From: a bacterium
GTDB lineage: Bacteria; Vulcanimicrobiota; Vulcanimicrobiia; Vulcanimicrobiales; Vulcanimicrobiaceae
Reading direction: 5' to 3'
DNA length: 33,666 nucleotides
Assembly: GCA_021794175.1 (NCBI GenBank)
Contig: JAJYRI010000017.1
Location: forward strand, 1-33,666
Positions 1 to 5,753 of the stretch are shown here, piece by piece (the first letter of the stretch is position 1; each line of letters begins with the position of its first letter). The notes beneath the pieces were generated by a model. It was not told the DNA's origin. It was given only the letters and a program-made list of their open reading frames with translations, and ran no database searches. Position numbers and translations under genes: made by a program.

Positions 1-1
1 A

Positions 2-25
2 GGACATTATATACTTGACTACAGT
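2..25. repeat. left terminal inverted repeat of element A
   Basis: This is the exact reverse complement of 2284-2307 over 24 nt. It contains TTGACT (15-20) pointing into the element. A TATGAT lies 18 nt further on (39-44), so the left end may also carry an inward promoter, but no convincing gene starts directly behind it. Confidence 0.9.
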
Positions 26-162
26 AGAAAGAAACCGCTATGATTGACGATGCCGTGACAGGGGAGTGCCTTCTTCCTTTCCCTCAGGTCGGACCATCAT
101 GAGACCTGATGAGCGCGCCGAGCTAGAGGCGTTATATCGGGACTACGACCTTGATCCAGGGC

Positions 163-345
163 CTAACGCAAGTCTCGCACTTTCGCAGAAGCTCGGGAAT
201 ATAGGCTTACGGATGCTCTTTCGTCACCTTCGGCGTGCTTCAGCTGAGCGGCCAAAAGCAGCTGGATTGCCAGCAAATGATCCTCGATCCGCTCAAGACG
301 TTTATCTAGCGCGGAAAGACCAGCCGCGATCTCTGAATCAGGCAT
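163..345 (-). CDS. small predicted coiled-coil protein, uncharacterised (60 aa)
   Basis: I do not recognise this 60-aa product. It begins MPDSEIAAGLSALDKRLERI and is rich in Leu, Ile, Glu and Lys through its first 40 residues, with heptad-like spacing suggesting one amphipathic or coiled-coil helix. The tail is Ser/Arg rich. The strongest support is a very good ribosome site: AGGAGG lies 8 nt before the ATG at 345. It is a passenger of element A, divergent from the small gene at 382-525, and the two share only about 36 nt. It is not related to the transposase. The open + strand frame across the same region has no such start signal and is rejected. Confidence 0.6.
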   Translation of the reverse strand: MPDSEIAAGLSALDKRLERIEDHLLAIQLLLAAQLKHAEGDERASVSLYSRASAKVRDLR

Positions 346-365
346 CGGAATATCCTCCTGAGGCG

Positions 366-374
366 TGCTATAAT
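366..374 (+). promoter_or_regulatory. extended -10 promoter (TGcTATAAT) for a leaderless small gene
   Basis: The sequence has TG at 366-367 and a consensus TATAAT at 369-374. The ATG at 382 comes 7 nt after the hexamer, where transcription should start. No -35 match is seen at the usual distance, as expected for extended -10 promoters. The same arrangement precedes the related small gene in element B (3117-3125). Confidence 0.6.
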
Positions 375-381
375 GTCAATC

Positions 382-525
382 ATGTTTTCGAAGAAGCCGC
401 TGGAGCCCTTGATCCCGCTCGACGACCTGAAGCAGGTTGTGGCGAAGCTGATTACGGTCCCGAAGGGCGAGATCGAGAAGGCCGAGACCAAGCGCCTGAA
501 GCGGAAACGGGCCAAGAAAGATTAA
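382..525 (+). CDS. tiny basic protein of the 'VPK' type, passenger of element A (47 aa)
   Basis: The 47-aa product starts MFSKKPLEPLIPLDDLKQ and ends in a very basic tail (about half Lys/Arg over the last 15 residues). Its middle, VVAKLITVPKGEIEKAE, matches the middle of the element B protein at 3132-3362 (FVAAIFSVPKSAVHEAE), so the two are likely homologues. The shared pattern is a short hydrophobic helix, (S/T)VPK, then an acidic/basic helix. No function is known to me. I chose ATG 382 over ATG 373 because the consensus -10 hexamer (369-374) overlaps the latter, predicting a leaderless mRNA that begins at 382. The stop codon overlaps the convergent 268-aa gene by 4 nt. Confidence 0.68.
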   Translation: MFSKKPLEPLIPLDDLKQVVAKLITVPKGEIEKAETKRLKRKRAKKD

Positions 526-1328
526 AACAATCTCAATACTTGCTCGGTCCCATCGGCAAAGGCATCGAGTGCTTTAATAACGTCCCATCGTTCGCCCATC
601 GCTACATATCCGGCGAGGCAGGTCTCGAAGTCTACATCCGGATCAGGCCCACTCGGGACGACGGAAACGCGCGCCACTTCATCGCCAGGATTTGTAGGAA
701 AGCCGCTCATTCCGATCTCAACGCTTCCGTCCACTGGGTAGCACTCATGGAACGTATAGACGCTCTCCGAGGCGAAGCTTTTAAGTCTCGGGGCAATGTA
801 TGTCAGATGAATGCTCCGGTGCTTATCGATGTTGTCGATGCCGTCGAACCCGCAGAAGATTTCAAAGGGATGACGAACGCCTTTAGCTCGGGATTGCGGC
901 CCAAGATTGAAAGGCTGGAAGCGTTTGAGCTTATTAGCATCGGCGCCGTCCATCCACTGATTATGGACACTGTCTCGCCATTTGCTTTCTTCGATGACGA
1001 CAGGGAAATGGATGCTTTTAATAACTGCTCTATTGGTGGGTTCGATGCCGTCGAAATGACGCAGAGCCAATTGCCAGGCCAGGTGGTCGAGGGCGCAGCG
1101 GATATTATGAACAGCGTCTCCAACAACGAGACTCCAGTGATCCGGGATATCTACCACGCTCTCAATGCGGATAACGATAGCCCTATTTTTCGGCTCGTAC
1201 TCGCGCCGGAGCGTGATAGGGCTACCATTAGCATAAACTTTCTCGATCTCGATCTTCAACGAGTCTATGTGCGTTTTTCCACGTTTGAGCTTAGCCCAGG
1301 CGCTGGAAAGATTTAGCGTGTAGCTCAA
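522..1328 (-). CDS. uncharacterised 268-aa passenger protein of element A
   Basis: The product is a soluble, mixed alpha/beta-looking protein of 268 aa with no signal peptide or membrane segment. Its most recognisable stretch, about residues 68-87 (VVGDAVHNIRCALDHLAWQL), resembles a motif I remember from uncharacterised proteins in many environmental bacteria. His and Asp in that helix are candidate functional residues, but no activity is established. It starts with TTG at 1328, only 4 nt after the transposase stop codon, so it is probably translated from the transposase mRNA. It converges on the small gene 382-525 with a 4-nt overlap. An open frame on the opposite strand (66-1316) is a shadow. 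Confidence 0.8.
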   Translation of the reverse strand: MSYTLNLSSAWAKLKRGKTHIDSLKIEIEKVYANGSPITLRREYEPKNRAIVIRIESVVDIPDHWSLVVGDAVHNIRCALDHLAWQLALRHFDGIEPTNRAVIKSIHFPVVIEESKWRDSVHNQWMDGADANKLKRFQPFNLGPQSRAKGVRHPFEIFCGFDGIDNIDKHRSIHLTYIAPRLKSFASESVYTFHECYPVDGSVEIGMSGFPTNPGDEVARVSVVPSGPDPDVDFETCLAGYVAMGERWDVIKALDAFADGTEQVLRLF

Positions 1329-1332
1329 TAGG

Positions 1333-2259
1333 CTATTTTGCCGTAAGCGCCTTGTAGGTCAATCGCTTCCCCTCAACGCCTTCGAGCGCCGAAGCAAAGC
1401 GTGGGCCATCCTCGTTCTCGCGCTCGTTGAAGCGAAAGACTTGCTCTTCGACGTACCGCTGCAAGTGCTGCGGGCGCGGGGCAATATACGTTCCCTTAAT
1501 CGTGCGCTTGAAGACCGACCAGAACGATTCGATGGAGTTCGTATGAACATGCCCGCGAACGTACTCAACCGCGTGGTTAATGACGAAGTGAACGTATTCT
1601 TCACGCAGCCCGGTGTAGGATGCAAGGGCATCGGTGTAGAGCGTGGCGCCGGGCTCAACGTGCTCGCGAACCTTCTCTTGGAGGGTCGTACGGCGAGTGC
1701 TTGGCACGACGAAGGCGCGAACCTTCCCTTTGCGTTCCAGGATGCCCATAACCACCGTTTTGCCGGCTTGGGGCCCTTTGGCCTTTATCCCCGTGCGCCC
1801 AGGGCGTCCGTGGCGAACTTTGCCGCCGACGTAGGTTTCATCGGCCTCGACGGGTCCGGCAAGCGGGGCGTCAAAAGACTCGTTCTTCATAGCCTCACGG
1901 ATACGATGCAGCATGAACCAGGCGGTCTTTTGCGTGACGTTCAATGCGCGAGCGATCTCACACGACGAGACGCCGTTCCGATTGCTCGCAACCAGCCATA
2001 TCGCCGGGAGCCACTTATCGAAGCCGATGGGGGAGTCCTCAAAGATCGTCCCGACCTTCACCGTAAACTGCCCCTTGCAGTCGCGGCAATACCAACGGCG
2101 GCGCTTGGGCATGTAGGTGACGGCGACCGAACCGCAGTTGAGGGGGCAGGCGACCTTATTCGGCCAACGGATGCCAACGAAAAAGTCGTGGGCGACCTCG
2201 GGGTCGGCAAACGTCCGCACGGCCTCGACCATCGTCTCGGGAATCGACTGCGTATCCAC
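1333..2259 (-). CDS. IS1595-family (ISXO2-like) transposase A
   Basis: This is the cut-and-paste-type DDE transposase that moves element A by acting on the 24-bp ends. It has 308 aa. The N-terminal zinc ribbon is visible as CPLNC (about residues 38-42) and CRDC (about residues 58-61). A helix-turn-helix-like segment follows (NRNGVSSCEIARALNVTQKTA). The catalytic core shows D in VEADETYVGGK, D in LYTDALASY and the ISXO2 signature HTNSIESFWSVFKRTIKGTY. It is full length and has no frameshift. The start is GTG 2259, six nt after a -10 hexamer, so it is probably leaderless. It is a clear homologue of the transposase at 4626-5552 but diverged throughout, so the elements are separate arrivals and not a recent duplication. 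Confidence 0.95.
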   Translation of the reverse strand: MDTQSIPETMVEAVRTFADPEVAHDFFVGIRWPNKVACPLNCGSVAVTYMPKRRRWYCRDCKGQFTVKVGTIFEDSPIGFDKWLPAIWLVASNRNGVSSCEIARALNVTQKTAWFMLHRIREAMKNESFDAPLAGPVEADETYVGGKVRHGRPGRTGIKAKGPQAGKTVVMGILERKGKVRAFVVPSTRRTTLQEKVREHVEPGATLYTDALASYTGLREEYVHFVINHAVEYVRGHVHTNSIESFWSVFKRTIKGTYIAPRPQHLQRYVEEQVFRFNERENEDGPRFASALEGVEGKRLTYKALTAK

Positions 2260-2265
2260 ACCCCT

Positions 2266-2294
2266 ACGGTACCAGAAAAGGCCACTGTAGTCAA
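2266..2294 (-). promoter_or_regulatory. transposase A promoter, -35 inside the terminal repeat
   Basis: Read on the minus strand, TTGACT (2294-2289) is followed after exactly 17 nt by TACCGT (2271-2266), and the GTG start codon lies 6 nt beyond. The -35 box is part of the IS end. Element B has the same layout. Confidence 0.62.
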
Positions 2295-2307
2295 GTATAT
2301 AATGTCC
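2284..2307. repeat. right terminal inverted repeat of element A
   Basis: This is the exact reverse complement of positions 2-25. It also supplies the -35 box of the transposase promoter. Confidence 0.9.
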
Positions 2308-2315
2308 ATTATATA
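2308..2315. repeat. 8-bp target duplication attatata, left of element B
   Basis: The octamer attatata lies exactly between the end of element A and the start of element B, and recurs at 5601-5608 directly after element B. Eight bp is the usual IS1595 duplication size. The same octamer also occurs inside the IS ends (for example 2320-2327). Confidence 0.78.
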
Positions 2316-2340
2316 CGACATTATATACTTGACTCCTTAG
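2316..2340. repeat. left terminal inverted repeat of element B
   Basis: This matches the reverse complement of 5576-5600 at 23 of 25 positions. Together with the right end of element A it forms a large palindrome (arms about 2289-2306 and 2317-2334). Confidence 0.88.
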
Positions 2341-2550
2341 GCGAAGATTAAGGTTTAGAGCGCCACAACGGGCCCAGGTAGTGCTTTTCGTTAAGGGGCC
2401 TACTATATATGGCGCTTCCCTAGAGGATTCCTTGCAATATTTGCCGCATGGGGAATTCCGAGGCCGGGTTCCCGTCCGGTCCGGGGCGCTACGCCTCGAA
2501 AGGGCGTATGCCCACTACGGTGGGTAGTGGCCTGAATAGGGAGGTCTGTT
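2341..2550 (+). other. structured leader region, no gene seen
   Basis: This 210-nt stretch between the left end of element B and the first small gene contains no convincing reading frame. It can fold: the clearest stem is ccactac/gtagtgg (2512-2518 with 2524-2530), ending 7 nt before the ribosome site of the 43-aa gene. It may be an untranslated leader that controls that gene, but it matches no riboswitch class that I recognise. Confidence 0.3.
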
Positions 2551-2682
2551 GTGTCGAAAGACAAGGCGGAAGCGCCGATAACAGATCGCCGCCCAGCGTG
2601 GGGGTTTTTCTTCGACCATAAGATCGGGAAAATCCGTCCGCTGTGCGGCAAACCTGGTCCTAAGCCGGACCGCAAGAGCTAG
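2551..2682 (+). CDS. uncharacterised 43-aa protein, passenger of element B
   Basis: The product is 43 aa, MSKDKAEAPITDRR... followed by an aromatic patch (WGFFFDH) and a tail with one Cys in LCGKPGPKPDRKS. It is basic, soluble and unlike anything I recognise. AGGGAGG (2538-2544) stands 6 nt before the GTG start, an excellent ribosome site. Two stacked hairpins begin at the stop codon, the second with a short T run, as expected for the end of a transcription unit. It is the first gene from the left end of element B. Confidence 0.6.
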   Translation: MSKDKAEAPITDRRPAWGFFFDHKIGKIRPLCGKPGPKPDRKS

Positions 2683-2732
2683 CTTCGGCTAGCGGTAAGG
2701 GGTCAGCGTTGACGCGCTGGCCTCTTGCTTTT
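2678..2732 (+). terminator. tandem hairpin terminator after the 43-aa gene
   Basis: The first hairpin is GCTAGC-TTCG-GCTAGC (2678-2693), a perfect 6-bp stem on a stable UUCG tetraloop overlapping the stop codon. The second is about 2696-2726 (aaggggtcagcg pairing with cgctggcctctt, allowing G-U pairs), followed by gctttt. The pair reads as an intrinsic terminator for + strand transcription. Confidence 0.6.
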
Positions 2733-2837
2733 GCGGGGGACGAGCCTTCTCGCTCGTCATCTTGCGGTCCCTCTTTATGGATTTTCAGGGACTTTCCTGC
2801 TTTTTCAGGTAATTTCATGGACTTTTTGGAGAAACGA

Positions 2838-2846
2838 TGCTATTTT
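2838..2846 (+). promoter_or_regulatory. extended -10 (TGcTATTTT) before a small gene
   Basis: TG lies at 2838-2839, TATTTT at 2841-2846, and the GTG start is 8 nt beyond. No good ribosome site lies at a usable distance, which supports a leaderless start. Confidence 0.4.
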
Positions 2847-2854
2847 GAGCCCCC

Positions 2855-3040
2855 GTGCCGAAACGAGATAACGAGATTAGCCTCACGGTGCCGCTAGGCA
2901 TCGAGGATAACGCTCGCTTCGAGCGCCTTCGATTAGCGCTAGAGATCGGCAAAGGGCGCTTTGCGAGCATCCTCTTGCGCCACGGCCTGCGGCATGCCCA
3001 GGAAGCCCTAGCCGAAGCGATTCAAGAGGCGGACGAGTGA
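2855..3040 (+). CDS. uncharacterised 61-aa protein, possibly ribbon-helix-helix-like
   Basis: The product begins MPKRDNEISLTVPLGIEDNARFERLRLAL. It has a short beta-like segment (ISLTVPL) followed by two predicted helices and an acidic end (EAIQEADE). That order, and the length, resemble small ribbon-helix-helix DNA-binding proteins. The match is by shape only and I would not assign a function. An in-frame TGA at 2846-2848 fixes the start at GTG 2855. It is in element B upstream of the 'VPK' gene. Confidence 0.55.
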   Translation: MPKRDNEISLTVPLGIEDNARFERLRLALEIGKGRFASILLRHGLRHAQEALAEAIQEADE

Positions 3041-3116
3041 CGAGTAAGGATGCCGGGGAGGCTCGCCGCTCTTGCAGGACAACTGCAACATTTTAATGTT
3101 ACCCCTTAGCATGAAG

Positions 3117-3125
3117 TGGTATGAT
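3117..3125 (+). promoter_or_regulatory. extended -10 promoter (TGgTATGAT) for the 'VPK' gene of element B
   Basis: TG lies at 3117-3118 and TATGAT at 3120-3125, with the ATG at 3132 six nt after the hexamer. This mirrors 366-374 in element A. Confidence 0.55.
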
Positions 3126-3131
3126 CCAGAC

Positions 3132-3362
3132 ATGGACTCCCAAGCAGAAAGGGCGAACGCAGAGCGCACGCCGTTCGAGCGGTTCGTGGCGGCCATCTTT
3201 TCGGTTCCTAAGTCTGCGGTTCATGAGGCCGAATCCCAGCGCACGAAGCGGATTCTTGGCTCTCTTTCCCGTACTCGAAAGGCTAAAATCGAGCCAAACG
3301 AGGGACGTTGTGCGAAAGAAAAGCAACGGGGCAGTAATACTGCCGATAAACCGGCGCAATAA
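3132..3362 (+). CDS. small 'VPK'-type protein of element B (76 aa)
   Basis: The 76-aa product begins MDSQAERANAERTPFERF. Residues 13-31 (PFERFVAAIFSVPKSAVHE) match the core of the 47-aa protein of element A: a hydrophobic helix, (S/T)VPK, then a charged helix ending in A-E-x-x-R. The remaining 45 residues are basic, hydrophilic and probably disordered. The frame is open upstream to 3072, but I chose ATG 3132 because an extended -10 ends 6 nt before it and because the homology starts soon after. Its presence in two otherwise different elements suggests a role tied to the element. The function is unknown. Confidence 0.62.
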   Translation: MDSQAERANAERTPFERFVAAIFSVPKSAVHEAESQRTKRILGSLSRTRKAKIEPNEGRCAKEKQRGSNTADKPAQ

Positions 3363-3433
3363 AATTCATGTAAACGTAGGAACGGATCGATCATTTTAGC
3401 GGTATTATCGCACTTTATGGAAGGGAGGAAAGA

Positions 3434-3655
3434 TTGCCGATGACTTGGACCGCAGCGACAGCCACACCGGAGCGACCGATGGATTTTCAGGAAGCGAAAA
3501 AGCTCGCCGATGAGTCGGACGCTATCTCCATTGTCTCGAAGTGGATTCGAGACGAGCGCACGCGCGGCAGCCGAACCCCCGACATTCCGATCACATGGCA
3601 CGTTCCGAGCGATGAAGTTCGGACAATCGATGGTGAGTTCTACAGCCCCTATTAG
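3434..3655 (+). CDS. uncharacterised 73-aa protein, passenger of element B
   Basis: I do not recognise this protein. It is acidic in its first half (MDFQEAKKLADESDAISIVSKW) and ends in IDGEFYSPY. It has no membrane segment. GGGAGG (3423-3428) lies 5 nt before TTG 3434 and 11 nt before ATG 3440, so TTG may be the real start. A -10-like TATTAT (3403-3408) is placed to start transcription near 3415, giving a short 5' leader. The stop overlaps the convergent protease gene by 4 nt, the same convergent overlap seen between the small gene and the 268-aa gene in element A. Confidence 0.6.
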   Translation: MPMTWTAATATPERPMDFQEAKKLADESDAISIVSKWIRDERTRGSRTPDIPITWHVPSDEVRTIDGEFYSPY

Positions 3656-4587
3656 CTGTAAAAACTCACCTCGCATGTTTCTATTGTCTTAGAGTAACGG
3701 GCCACATTACGTCGGCTGCGCATGGCGAGCGCGTGCAGCAGCCTCCATTCGTCTGTATCCGCTGATAGCACGGCGACTGGCAAGCCCGCTACTTTTGCAC
3801 GCCCCGCATCGATTGGGCGACCATGTGAGAACGTTTGTTCAGGGTCCAAGAATATTTTGATCGCGGTTTTGATCGCTGCTTTCTTCTTGCCCCTATGCTT
3901 CGGCATTTCGGCACACCATTGAATCGCCAACTCTTCCGCAAGTTGTTGCGCTCTTCGCATTTCGACGACTGCCGCTTGATCGAACGGCGGGAGCATTGAA
4001 AGCAGCCCCTCAATACGAGCGTCAGCCGGTGCCGACTGTATCTTTCCAAGAAGCTCCTTGATGCCTTCAAGTATCGCAAACACAGATGCAAACTGCGTGT
4101 CGCCGTATCGGTCCTTGTAAGGGTATTGCGGATCGATTGGTCCCAATTCAGCAGCAGGTCCCATGAGGATGCCGTGTGCCCCCATCGAGATCATCGTGGC
4201 TGCTGACTTTGCTCGCTGCGGAACGACAACTCGAAAATTGGAGCTATACGTCTTGCAAACTTTCACGATTCGTTCGGCGGATAATGGATAACCACCGGGG
4301 CTCTCCAGTATCAGGTCCAATGGTGAGTTCTTAGGCGCGGCCATTAGCAAGTCTTGAATCACGTCCGCGTCGGTATCATGTACCAACCCGCCTCTCGTGA
4401 AATTTGCGAAATACGATACCGGGAACCGTCCCGTTAATTCGCGCCATTGGCGTAGCAACGGCGTGCGCATCTCTGGCCCCTGGTCCGTTTCTGCGGCGAT
4501 TATCGAACTAATGGGAGACGGAATGATCGGATTGCCCGATTGTCGTCCAAGGCGCCCTGCGATGCTCTTCTTGCCCACCCGCGGCAT
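3652..4587 (-). CDS. ClpP-fold serine protease of the SDH_sah (serine dehydrogenase proteinase) type, passenger
   Basis: This looks like a ClpP/crotonase-fold serine protease. The core runs LDLILESPGGYPLSAERI, then VVVPQRAKSAATMISMGA, where the Ser after AK is the likely nucleophile, then MGPAAELGPIDPQYP, a conserved substrate-pocket/Asp segment of this family. At about 311 aa it is close to full family length, without a signal peptide. The C-terminal part carries a basic helix (KHRGKKKAAIKTAIK). I prefer ATG 4587 to ATG 4593: GGAGG is 7 nt from the former and almost touches the latter. It lies just downstream of transposase B in the same orientation. Its target is unknown. As cargo it could process an element protein or serve in defence, but nothing here decides that. 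Confidence 0.82.
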   Translation of the reverse strand: MPRVGKKSIAGRLGRQSGNPIIPSPISSIIAAETDQGPEMRTPLLRQWRELTGRFPVSYFANFTRGGLVHDTDADVIQDLLMAAPKNSPLDLILESPGGYPLSAERIVKVCKTYSSNFRVVVPQRAKSAATMISMGAHGILMGPAAELGPIDPQYPYKDRYGDTQFASVFAILEGIKELLGKIQSAPADARIEGLLSMLPPFDQAAVVEMRRAQQLAEELAIQWCAEMPKHRGKKKAAIKTAIKIFLDPEQTFSHGRPIDAGRAKVAGLPVAVLSADTDEWRLLHALAMRSRRNVARYSKTIETCEVSFYS

Positions 4588-4625
4588 ATCCATCCCTCCG
4601 TCGTCCGTGCGTAGGGTATGGTGAT

Positions 4626-5552
4626 TTAGCTCCGCCGTACAAGCGTCCTGTAGGTCAGCCGCTTGCAGTCCGCGCCCTTAACGGCTTTCGCGAAGCGTGG
4701 GCCATCCTCGTTCTCGCGCTCGTTGAAGCGGAAGATTTGCTCGTCGAGGTAGCGGTCAAGGTGTTGCGGGCGCAGAGCGATATAGGTTCCGCCGATCGTG
4801 CGCTTCAGCACGCTCCAGAAGTTCTCGATGGAGTTCGTATGCACGCGACCTTCGACGTACTTCTCGGCGTGGTTAATGACTTCGTGACGATAGGAGCACT
4901 GAAGCCCGGTGTACGAACCGAGAGAATCGGTATAGACCGTCGAGCCGGGAGCCACAGAGTCGACCACCTTCGGTAAGAGCGTTCCCTTTGTGGTGTCCTT
5001 GACGACGAAGGCCCGGGTCTTGCCGCCGCGCTCACGCAAACCCATGACGATGGTCTTACGGTATGCCGGGCCTCTGGCTTTTTTTGAGGTATCGCCGTAA
5101 CGGTTAATCGAGCGCGCCTTCGGGCCGACGTAGGTTTCGTCAACTTCGACTTCGCCTGCGAGCTTCTCGAAGTTCCTGTCTTGCATGGCGAGCCGAATAC
5201 GGTGAAGCATGAACCACGCGGTCTTTTGGGTGACATGTAAGGCGCGGGCGGCCTCGCACGATGAGATGCCGTTCCGGGCAGCCGAAAGCAGCCACATGGC
5301 CGGAAGCCATTTATCAAACCCGAGTGGGCTATCCTCGAAGATCGAGTTGACCTTCGCCGTGAACTCGCGCTTGCAGTCGCGGCAAAACCAACGAGGGCGC
5401 TTGCCGCATATCTCGCGCACATTGGCCGATCCGCAACCCATCCGGGGGCACGCAACGCCATTAGGCCAACGGAGGCGCTTCACGAAGTCATGAGCGCGCT
5501 GTGCGTCCGAGAAGTAGAGGATCGCCTCGACAAGCGTTTCTGGAGTATCCAT
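4626..5552 (-). CDS. IS1595-family (ISXO2-like) transposase B
   Basis: This 308-aa transposase should move element B. It has the zinc ribbon (CPRMGC and CRDC), a helix-turn-helix-like segment (ARNGISSCEAARALHVTQKTA) and catalytic motifs VEVDETYVGPK, VYTDSLGSY and HTNSIENFWSVLKRTIGGTY. The length equals transposase A exactly, and the sequences align end to end but differ throughout. The start is ATG 5552 (MDTPETLVEA). The frame is open much further upstream, to 6374, but that extension crosses the IS end and runs antisense to the peroxiredoxin gene, so it is not real. Confidence 0.95.
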   Translation of the reverse strand: MDTPETLVEAILYFSDAQRAHDFVKRLRWPNGVACPRMGCGSANVREICGKRPRWFCRDCKREFTAKVNSIFEDSPLGFDKWLPAMWLLSAARNGISSCEAARALHVTQKTAWFMLHRIRLAMQDRNFEKLAGEVEVDETYVGPKARSINRYGDTSKKARGPAYRKTIVMGLRERGGKTRAFVVKDTTKGTLLPKVVDSVAPGSTVYTDSLGSYTGLQCSYRHEVINHAEKYVEGRVHTNSIENFWSVLKRTIGGTYIALRPQHLDRYLDEQIFRFNERENEDGPRFAKAVKGADCKRLTYRTLVRRS

Positions 5553-5558
5553 AGGTAG

Positions 5559-5587
5559 ATGATACCGCACATTATCTAAGGCGTCAA
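5559..5587 (-). promoter_or_regulatory. transposase B promoter, -35 inside the terminal repeat
   Basis: On the minus strand TTGACG (5587-5582) is followed after exactly 17 nt by TATCAT (5564-5559), and the ATG lies 6 nt further. Spacing and placement match transposase A. A leaderless transcript is predicted. Confidence 0.68.
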
Positions 5588-5600
5588 GTATATAACGTCG
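5576..5600. repeat. right terminal inverted repeat of element B
   Basis: This matches the reverse complement of 2316-2340 with 2 mismatches. It contains the -35 box of the transposase B promoter. Confidence 0.88.
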
Positions 5601-5608
5601 ATTATATA
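5601..5608. repeat. 8-bp target duplication attatata, right of element B
   Basis: This is identical to 2308-2315. The two copies bracket element B exactly. Confidence 0.78.
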
Positions 5609-5629
5609 CGACATTATATTCTTGACGCC
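5609..5629. repeat. solitary IS1595-type end (remnant of a third element)
   Basis: The sequence starts cgacattatattcttgacg, which matches the left end of element B and the reverse complement of its right end with few differences. No transposase or partner end is visible to its right, where host sequence begins. It is probably the leftover end of an earlier insertion at the same site. Confidence 0.65.
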
Positions 5630-5753
5630 ACCGCAGGGGAGGCTGGGGCCTCGCTGCAACCCGAGGGCACGAGCACGCGTCATACCGAGTGGCCGCACGA
5701 GCGGCCGCAGAAACTCTCACCACCCCGCTCGTCTGTAAGGAATTTTCAAGAGT

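Larger units (their letters stand above)
2..2307 (-). mobile_element. IS1595-family (ISXO2-like) element A with passenger genes
   Basis: The element is bounded by perfect 24-bp inverted repeats at 2-25 and 2284-2307 (outer end ggacattata, inner end gactacagt). It holds the transposase (1333-2259), a 268-aa passenger gene and two small passenger genes. The right end is followed by attatata (2308-2315). The left flank is one base long in this window (a), so the target duplication of this copy cannot be confirmed. IS1595-family elements are known to make 8-bp duplications and some subgroups carry passengers, which fits. It is transposase-distal at its left end and transposase-proximal at its right end. 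Confidence 0.88.
2316..5600 (-). mobile_element. IS1595-family element B with protease and small-protein passengers
   Basis: The inverted repeats are 2316-2340 and 5576-5600: 25 bp, outer end cgac, inner end cttag, with 2 mismatches. The element is flanked on both sides by attatata (2308-2315 and 5601-5608). At 3285 bp it is long for an IS. It contains four small + strand genes, a serine protease gene and the transposase gene, the last two on the minus strand. The complete ends, intact transposase and intact target duplication indicate a complete, possibly active unit. Confidence 0.88.

Noticed and set aside
15-52. TTGACT-18 nt-TATGAT at the left end of element A as the promoter of a gene at 50
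   Set aside because: The ATG at 50 is followed by a stop after two codons; the boxes may be functional but no gene is supported.
66-1316. Long + strand frame of 416 aa across element A
   Set aside because: It runs antisense to the 268-aa gene (522-1328), which has a family-like motif and operon context, and to the 60-aa gene, which has a strong ribosome site. The product has no recognisable domain.
2289-2334. Large hairpin read as a terminator or attenuator
   Set aside because: The palindrome is fully explained by two abutting IS ends in opposite orientation.
1441-2340. + strand frame opposite transposase A
   Set aside because: It is the antisense shadow of a clear transposase and runs through the IS end.
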